Shown here: positions 56,661 to 64,000 of the stretch, piece by piece | Position numbering within the stretch: position 1 is the stretch's first letter | Layout of the letters: every line of letters begins with the position of its first letter | Assembly: GCF_048564905.1 (NCBI RefSeq) | Contig: NC_133021.1 | Coordinates: 35,413,097-35,477,096 of the forward strand | Reading direction: 5' to 3' | From: Vicugna pacos | Lineage: Eukaryota > Chordata > Mammalia > Artiodactyla > Camelidae | Length of the DNA stretch: 64,000 nucleotides | Made by a program: the position numbers and the translations under genes | The notes under the pieces: generated by a model | What the model was told of the DNA's origin: nothing | What the model saw: the letters and a program-made list of their open reading frames with translations, nothing else | The model's database searches: none

Positions 56661-58424
56661 TTCTGAGTTTGTGTCATAAGGAGTTTATCCACGGCAGACC
56701 CCCGCGTTTGTCCACCTGCTGCTCCTGAAGGCATTTGAGTTTGGCATCCCGTTCAGACCCCTGGCGCCTGATCCTGAGACTGGGCCCCCTGCAGCGACCA
56801 GGAAGTGCCCGGTGAGTGAAGCAGATAAGGCTCCCATCTTTGGCCTGATCTTCTGACTCAGTTTAGAGCCTCTCCTTTGTGGTCTGGTGACAGGGAGGGG
56901 ACAGAGCTTCAGAGTGAGTCTCAGAGGCCTCTTCAGTCCTAGGTGCCAGGATCTGTGACACTACAGTCACGTCAGTTTGTCATGTGATGACTCGCCGAGG
57001 ACCAGGTCCTCCAGGCCCTCGACCCTCCTGCCTGGCCACAGGGAGCTGTGAGGGGCCCCCAGTATGGGGGCCGGGGTCTGGGCGCTGTCGGGCTTCATCT
57101 CTGGGATCTGCCCCCTGAAGGTTGAGTCAGAAACCAGAGGAACTCAGAAGTGCTCTTCCTGGTTCTGTGATGCATTCATGTAAAGTCCCTTTGCCCTGCG
57201 CGCTGCTTTTATCCATTGGAACTCTCTCTGGGCAAGAGGAGGCGGCGGATGGCTTGTCCTCTCTGGTCTGTGCGGCTGTGAGTCCCCCACACCCCCCCGC
57301 CAGCCTAAGGGACCCTACCACGTCTGCCCTGCCCCTGCCCCTCACAGGCAGCCCCCATGACAGCCCTGCTCCACTGCAGTCGCACGTGTCTGGGTGACGC
57401 CCTGACTGCATCATCACCGCTCCGTCTGTTCCCAGGCTCTGCTGGCCCCACGGGGTGGCCGGTCCCTGTGTCCCGTTCTTACTGGAGCCTTTCCTCTTGG
57501 CTGCTCATATTCCAAATAGAATAATTACTTGAGGAATGTTGGTGCTTTGAAATTTGAATTGGAGTAGAGTAACAATGAATTTGAGAACCATAATTGTTGG
57601 GCAGAAGTCAGGTGATCATCTTCAGGACTGTAGAAACCTGTCCTGGAGTTTAAGGTGAGGACATTTACAATTCCTGGTGCCCAGCGGTGCGCTCCCGGCC
57701 CCACGGTTTCTTGTTGACATCGTGTTGTTGAACTTAACCCAACGCAGTGTCCCCGCATGGAACCAGAAGGCCAGTCACCGAGCAACGCTGAGCGGTCAGA
57801 ACATGACCGCTTGTCTGAACGTGGTGAGAGGTTTCTGAACATTGTAATTCCAGTCGGCACTGAGTGTTTAATCGAAAGGACCTCAAGCTTAGAGCCGTTG
57901 TGGACCAGTGGTTGCAGCATTACTGCTTTTGGCTGGAGAGCATTATCTTTCTGTTTTCTTTTCTTGAGCGGAAGGAAGTGGGGAGGAGGTGACCCTCCAG
58001 GAATCCACACACTCGATCCCAGAGCCGGAATCGGCAGCTGCTTTTCCAGCCCCAGCAGGTGTCTCAGGAAGTGTGACCCTAAAATAGTGTCTTAGAGCGT
58101 GCCGGAAGCCTGGAGGACACGCAGAGCTGAAATAGACACCTGCGCGTGTAGTTCTTTGATTTTGTCTGTTTATTGGGCTTTTTCTGATCAAAAGAAAATG
58201 TGTTTTCTGAATTATGCTGAAGAAGATAAATCATTTTTAAAAACAACCAGAATATGGCATTAAAAAAAGAAACCATTCTCTCTGCTTGTTCTTAGGCTAG
58301 AAGTTCCTGGTTTTCGGGTGTGGACGAGGGACATCCTCTTGGCTGCACCAGCCTGGTCACAGTCTGGATGTGCCCCCCACCCCGGCTCTGGGCTTCACTT
58401 GTGTGGCCTCCCTGCAATGCTGGG
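56661..58424. other. Unique intronic DNA
   Basis: No exon is recognised. 57.50-57.60 kb and 58.15-58.27 kb are AT-rich and repeat-free. Frames such as the 161-codon minus one at 57525-58010 lack known motifs. Confidence 0.45.
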
Positions 58425-58525
58425 GCAGCTTCATCATTATCCACATTTCTACAGACAGAAAGTTGAGGCCCAGGAAGGGCAGATAACGTGACAAGTGGGT
58501 CTCGTTACCGGTGGTGAGGGTGGGG
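58425..58525 (-). mobile_element. MIR SINE remnant, antisense
   Basis: The run 'atcattatccacatttctacagacag', 'ttgaggcccaggaagggcag' and 'gtgacaagtgggtct' is the reverse of the MIR core. Confidence 0.65.
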
Positions 58526-60589
58526 CGGGGACTCGACAGGGTCTCTCTCACTCATCCTGTGTCCCTGGCTGTGGTGGTGCACGAGCGTCTGTGCTTAGTG
58601 TGTGCACAAGGGCGTGTCTGCGCTGTTCATAGCAGCTAATACTCAGGTTGGTCCTGCTCTGGTTTTGGACCGTTGGCCCACTGGCCCCTGTGTCTCTCTC
58701 TCTTTCCCCAAAGCTGAATTTTGAATTTGATTCTTCATCTCTAAGGACCTGGGCCTCCTCAGAACCAAATGTCAGAACCAGTTAACTGCAAACTACAATA
58801 ACGGTCACATACGTATTCAATGGGAAAAACAAAACAAAAACTGAAACAGTTTGCCAGCATGACTGAATAATTAAACCGTGAGATAAACCAGTCAATTAAT
58901 TATTGGATAAGCCAGTGAATAAACTGAGTCAGTGTAAGACATATTTATTTTAAATTCAAACCGAGCAGAGTGGTTTTGAGAGTTGGAGGATTCAGTTGTT
59001 AAACTTTGACACGATTGAGCCTTTCTACTCTGCTTAAAGGCCAGGGTTTGAGAATCACTATCCGTCAAAAGCAGTAAAACTTCTAAATTCACGTTTATGA
59101 TAGGAGACTTGTAAAAAGCAGAGGAGAACATAAAAGGCCATTTTTTCTCTCCACACGTGCAGATTACTTTTTATTCTTTTCATATCTGCTCATCACCCCC
59201 AGTTACCCGTTCAGTCGAGAGAGATTCCAGGCTTGTGTTGGAGAAACGGAAGTTAGTGGTTTCCTTCATGGTTTAGTTAGTCTCTCAGTCTGCTGCACAG
59301 AGTTACACGGTGTAAAGCGTAAAGACGCTGCGGCCCACCCAGGAGGGCCCCTGGAAATCGGAACTCCGTGTGCTGTTTTCAAGTTCAGCCTGGTTTGGTG
59401 TGTCTTTGCCCTGCTCGTGTGCGAGTGTGTGGCCATGAAGCACACATGCACACGGACGTCAGCAGCCTGTGGCTGCCGCACCACTACAGTCGGAAGAGCA
59501 GGAAACGCCCCCGCGGCACAGACAGGAGGGAAACGCCGTAAACACTTAGTAACACTCAGGTAAATGGTGTATAAAAACAGACAGCAGAAAATACATCCAG
59601 TCTGACCAGATCGACTTTCGAACCCTCACGTAAGTAGGTTTTGGCCAGGCGTGACCCTGAGAATAAAGGACGCTGATTTACATTTGATTGGAAGTACTCA
59701 TCGTGGAGCTGTGCTGAGCTTGGACAAGCAGACACATCAGTTGTGCATGGCTGAGGTGATTTATTTAAAGCAGTGCCACCTAAGCTGATGGATGGAGGCG
59801 TCCACGTCATGAACATGAGGGCAGAGGGTTACTTCTAGTGTGTTGCCCCTCCACCCAGTCGGTGTTGAGCGCAGCCGCGCCGTCAGTGAGTGGATGCTCG
59901 GCTGACGCTGAAGTTGCCTCTTTGACCAGGGCCGTCTGCTGCAGGGACAGGGCCGGCCCAGGGGGCCCACCCGCCAGCACTGTGGCTCAGGCTCCACACC
60001 GGGGCGGGAGTGGGTGGCGGGTGGCTGTGCTGGGCTTGCTGTTTGGCTCATGGCCTGCTCTTCTGTCCCTGCGTGCCACGGAGGAGCTCCGGCCTGCCCT
60101 GTCTGCTGGGTCGGGAATGTCGTAGGTTTTTCCAGGAACGCCGCTTAGCTCCGGATCCTGGGGCTAGGGTGGGACTGCTGGCGACCTCGGGCTGCCCCGG
60201 TTGCTGTGGCACACGTGCAGAGTCTCCCGTGGCTGGTCAATTTCCAGAGTCCTCGGGTGGTCTCTTCTGTTCAGTTTGGGGTTTTGCCAGTAGAGACTGA
60301 AGCCGTCTTGGGTGCAGCCGTCAGACAGAGATGTGTCCACCGTGAGTGCCCTTGGATGTGATTTGGGTAGATGTCTCACACACACGCACACAGTGTCCTG
60401 CTCTGACCCCTCGGGAGGTGCCTGGGGTCACCCAGCTGTCCTCCCTCCTCGTGCTCCTGGTCCCACCCCTTTGGCGGCCAGAACCCTGTGGGAGAGCCCT
60501 CCATCTGGAGAGCGCCAGGACATGTCTGCTCGGCACACAGCAGTCCTTGAAGGGCAGCCCCTGCTGGAAGTCTGTCACTGAGAACGGCA
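58526..60589. other. Unique intronic DNA
   Basis: No exon is recognised. 58.76-59.11 kb is AT-rich, repeat-free and TAATTA-rich (candidate conserved noncoding element). 59.85-60.30 kb is GC-rich with short frames of no known similarity. Confidence 0.45.
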
Positions 60590-60975
60590 GGATGGTGGCC
60601 CCCAAATGTCGACGTCCAACCCCAGGGCCCTGCCGGTGTGCCGGGGTCCTGGCGGGGGTAATCAGGTAACCAAAGCAGGCTGGCCCTGCTGGCCTGGGAC
60701 AAGCGCCCTTGAAGATGAGAGAGGGAGGCGTCAGACGGAGGAGATGTGACCCGGGTGGGCCAGGACTCCGGCCGTCACTGGCTCTGCAGATCAGGGAGCA
60801 GGCGTCTCCAGGACGGAAGAGGCCTGGAGCCGCAGGGGAAGCAGCCCTGCAACACCTGACTTTCGCCCCTTGATCCCCTCCGGGCTTCTGACCCCCAGAA
60901 TTGTAGGTAAGTCTGTGTGGTCTAAGCTGCTAGGTTTGCGGTGATCTCTTACAGCCACTAGGAAACGAGTACACT
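60590..60975 (+). mobile_element. Old MaLR-type solo LTR
   Basis: The start 'atggtggcccccaaatgtcgacgtcc', a middle 'gaagatgagagagggaggcg', and an end with 'cttctgacccccagaattgtagg', 'ctaagctgctaggtttgcggtg' and 'cagccactaggaaac' follow an ERVL-MaLR LTR in order. No internal region adjoins. It is strongly diverged, of early placental age. Confidence 0.65.
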
Positions 60976-61378
60976 GAGCCACACGTGCTGAAATAAATTT
61001 GCCTAATGGTGCAGAGTACAGATGGGTAAACAACATAATCAGATCGTGTGATAACTCTGGAGTTGTCTTATTTAGTGAAGAGTCACTGTGTGTCTTTCTT
61101 ACTAACTGAAGTGTAGCTGTTAGAGAGGGTGCGTCTCCACGTAGCCCGGGAGGCACCCACTAGAGTTCTGATTTTGCTCCATTTCGTGGAAAAGGGGCCA
61201 TCATGAGAACACGGTTAAGGTTGTGCCCTTGTTGGATTCTGAACTGAGGAAAATACTGGACGTCCTTGTGATATTGGTGATTTTTACATATGCCCCTCCT
61301 TTTAGACTTCAAGTTCTGGAAAAAGTGAAAAGCTGGCCCAAACTTCCACGAAGGACAGTGCTCAGTGGGTGTGCGGCC

Positions 61379-61414
61379 GTGTGCACGTCCGTGTGCACGT
61401 CCACGTGCACGTCC
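61379..61414. repeat. 12-bp tandem repeat, three units
   Basis: The unit GTGTGCACGTCC occurs twice exactly, then once as ACGTGCACGTCC. Confidence 0.9.
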
Positions 61415-61774
61415 GCAGGCTCTGAGCTGTTCCTCCTGACGGACGTGGACGTGGCTGTTTGTCCCCAGGCAGCCACTGGGATAATTATCGAAAGAGGCTT
61501 TATTCCCAAATCACGTGTTATTCTGTGGTTTCAAAGTCTGTAACTGAGTGATAGTCTTCTAGCTTAGCTGCAAAACAGCAAACAGACTGTAATGATTTAA
61601 AAATTACTACTCAGTAGGCATGGCTGTAAGTACATGTAATTTATGGTATTAGAATCAGCTGCACCGTAGCGTGAACCACGTGACCTGTGACATACCGTGG
61701 CTGGCGATGTTTCAGTGTGGGCGGGAGCCTGCACACCCCAGCTCCCTGTGTTACAAGTGACCAGCAGCTGCCTG

Positions 61775-61935
61775 TGACCCCATTTAACCGTCACAAAACC
61801 CCCTGAGGTGGGCTTGATTCTTGCTCCCATTTTACATTTGAGAAACTGAGGCGAGTTAGAGCACGTCTTTAAGGTCCCCCTGCTGCTTAGTGGTAGCTAG
61901 GACTTGTATCTCGGAGCAGGGTGACCCCAGAGCTG
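61775..61935 (-). mobile_element. MIR SINE remnant, antisense
   Basis: The run 'atttaaccgtcacaaaacccc', 'tgaggtgggcttgattcttgctcccattttaca', 'gagaaactgaggcg' and 'ctgcttagtggtagctaggactt' is the reverse of MIR in order. Confidence 0.8.
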
Positions 61936-62939
61936 GGGCGGGAGGTGCCAGGCTGGGGCTCCTCACGACTGCAGGTCAGGGAAGTAACTAAAGTGGCTGG
62001 AAGTTGTGGGGATGGATGGAAGAGACGTCTGTGAGCATGAGGAAGGCAAGCAGACCATACCCGGCGGCTGCCTCGAGCGCGTCTAGGGCGAGACATGGAT
62101 TTTTGGTTTGGATGGGAGGGAAGACAGGAGGCAGGGAGGACTGTGGGTGTTTCTGGACAGGAGCACCTCCCAGGAGAGACGTGCAGCTGGCGTCTGCTTG
62201 TTTCTCAGGGCACGCATGTGCACGGGACAGCTGACACCCGCAGGAAGTGTCTGCATGGGGCTGGAGAGTCCAGGAGGGAAGTGTGGAAATGCACGCTTAG
62301 GGTGGGCCAGGCACCCACCGAGGAGACGGGGAGGTCGGGGGGGAGACTAAGGTTGAAAACGTCTGTTGCCGCAGCCACCGAGGTGCCACGGGCGGCCCTG
62401 CTGAGGCTGCGTCAGCGTTCACTCGGGAGTGAATGTCTCTGGTCACCAGCAGTCAGTTGTTCAGCTGTCATTCAAAATGATCAGAATGACTGCTTATCAG
62501 TCAAGATGAACAAACCACACACAGGTGTGTGAGCCTGGTGTCACACCTTTCTGTGAAGTGAGGTCCTTAAAACCTGCTCTCACACAGGTAGCTGATGGCT
62601 CTTAAAAATAATTTACTGGGGGAAGTGACTGCCATCTTAGATTTAAAAAAAGTGTCCATCACAGAGTCCTCTGTGGATAGAGGCATGGAACACATGTGTG
62701 TGTCCAGGTGCCTCTGCCTGTGATGGGTCACAGCTGTGTGTCCTTCTGCAACTCCTGCTTCAAAATGCTTGGATTTGAATGGATCAAAATAAGTGATTTT
62801 TACCCATTTCCCCTCCTCCAACATATTTGAAGGACATAGATGTTGCTTTTAGTTAGTTTGCAAAGGGAATCTAGGGTGAGTATAGTTTTAAAAAGCTCTC
62901 TGGATAATCCCGATGTGTTTTCCTGGAGGGAGAGTCTTG

Positions 62940-63640
62940 GTGTTGAGAATCTGCACAGTAAGGGTCAGCTTATCTTGATCAGGATTCTCTGAGCTTCTGG
63001 ACTCTGTGGTTTTATGTCTTTCATTAATTTTGGAAATTCTTGGTCATCATCTCTTCAGAGTTTCCTGTCCCCATTCCCTCCTTTTCCTTCTTTTAGACTG
63101 ACAGCTCCTGGACCCTGTGCTCTGATCCCCCCCCCTTGTCCTCTTTATGTTTCACTTTGGGTAATTGTTGATTTATCTTCAAGTTCATTGATTTTTTTTT
63201 CTCCTTCACTTGGGTTGAGTTTGCTGATGAGCCCGTTGAAGGCATTCTTCATCTGTTGCTGTGTTTTTATTTTTTTTTGAATTTACATTTGACGATGTTT
63301 TCTCATAGCTTCCTTCTCTTTGCTGAAGTTCCTCATTGTTTCTACATTTTCTGTTATAGCCTGTAACATGTTAGTCATTGTTTTGAAAATTTTGCAGCCT
63401 GATAGTTCTTACATCTGAGTCATCTCTGAGTCTGGTTCTGTGGTTTGCTTTGTCTGTTGACAGTGGATTTTTTTCTCTCTTTCTTTGTGTGTGGTATGTT
63501 TTGCTTGGACACCTGACCCCAGTGTAGGAGAGCGGAGATTGAGGTAAAGGGTATCTGTGCCAGAAATGGCCCTGCTCCTCTGCTGGCCCCCGGTGTGGGA
63601 GGCTGAGTCCCTGTGGTCAGGCTGTGAGTGGGACTGGGTT
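62940..63640 (-). mobile_element. Old L1 5'/ORF1-side region, antisense
   Basis: On the + strand the phrases 'tctctgagcttctggactctgtgg', 'tcattaattttggaaattcttggtcat', 'tttatcttcaagttcattgatt', 'ctgatgagcccgttgaaggcattcttcat' and 'tgagtctggttctgtggtttgctttgtct' match the reverse of the 5' part of L1M elements. It is old and heavily changed. Confidence 0.75.
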
Positions 63641-64000
63641 TGTGGTCACATTGCCCTCAGACCCCAGCCCCACCTCGTGCCTGGGCTGGGGTTGCCAGTC
63701 TTTCTCAGCACTCCTGACCCCGCCTCAGGTCAGAGCTGGGGTGTCTCTCCATGCCCGGCGCTGGCCCTGGGAGACCCAGTGGTCATGGAGGGGGCCATTC
63801 CCGGCCTGACCCGCCCTCGGCGCCCAGTCCAGGGCTTGTGGGGCTGTGGGGTGGCATCAGCCCTCTCCGTCATGCCGTCCGGGCTCTGCCTGGTTCTGTT
63901 GGCAGGAGACGTTTCCTGCCTCTCCTGCGGGAATGGAGGTGCTTTTCTTCCCCTTCCTCCAGGGGTGGTGGGCTTCCCCTGTGCCCTGGGGACCCATGGG
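63641..64000. other. GC-rich unassigned intronic DNA at window end
   Basis: No gene or repeat is recognised in the last 360 bases; part of it may continue the antisense L1. Confidence 0.4.

Larger units (their letters stand above)
60976..62939. other. Unique intronic DNA with a short repeat and a MIR
   Basis: No exon is recognised. It contains a 12-bp triple repeat at 61379-61414 and an antisense MIR at 61775-61935. Confidence 0.45.
14703..64000 (+). other. DIP2C: 5' portion of DIP2C intron 1
   Basis: No further DIP2C exon is recognised between the exon 1 donor and the window end; in particular no DITQKGYEKKRSKL coding segment is seen. The human gene spans roughly 400 kb with a very long first intron, so about 49 kb of intron here is expected. 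The interval carries repeats listed separately and otherwise unique noncoding DNA. Unannotated alternative first exons or intronic noncoding RNAs cannot be excluded without transcript data. Confidence 0.85.

Overview
This window is mammalian nuclear DNA, most likely from a camelid (camel, llama or alpaca). The lineage call rests mainly on a tRNA-Ala-derived SINE of the camelid Vic-1 type at about 52.2 kb. It is supported by L1 3' ends of the even-toed-ungulate type at 22.3 and 48.1 kb, and by the absence of recognisable ruminant (Bov-tA, BovB), pig (PRE1) or primate (Alu) repeats. No prokaryotic or viral gene organisation is present.

Only one protein-coding exon can be supported: the first coding exon of DIP2C on the + strand (14618-14702). 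It sits in a strong CpG island (about 14215-15060) and is followed by a GTAACA splice donor. Everything left of about 14.2 kb is upstream intergenic or promoter-flanking DNA. Everything right of 14703 to the window end reads as the 5' part of the very large first intron of DIP2C; no second exon is recognised.

The rest is a patchwork of dead transposable elements and unique noncoding DNA. From left to right: old L1 pieces (1-165, 1330-1745, 3470-4190, 4425-6175), an old MaLR-type solo LTR (7245-7618), an AT-rich block at 10.0-10.8 kb with homeodomain- and POU-type motifs, decayed L2 in antisense (11.8-13.8 kb), the CpG island and exon, a 76-bp L1 stub with perfect 14-bp target-site duplications (22.3 kb), a twin-primed (5'-inverted) L1 (30.87-32.24 kb), MER20 and MER5A DNA-transposon remnants, MIR copies, a recent L1 3' end (48.1 kb), the Vic-1 SINE (52.2 kb), an ATCC microsatellite (54.3-54.5 kb), another 5'-truncated L1 (55.6-56.7 kb), a second MaLR-type LTR (60.6-61.0 kb) and an antisense L1 5' region (62.9-63.6 kb).

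I do not see a new multi-gene system. The observations most worth a second look are regulatory or genome-dynamic: the inverted octamer pair in the upstream AT-rich block, the G-quadruplex-prone GC repeat directly after the DIP2C exon 1 donor, the cluster of micro-duplications at 21.5-21.8 kb, the cleanly dated small insertions, and an unidentified block at 48.9-49.5 kb. All family assignments are by eye against remembered consensus sequences; no alignment or database search was run.
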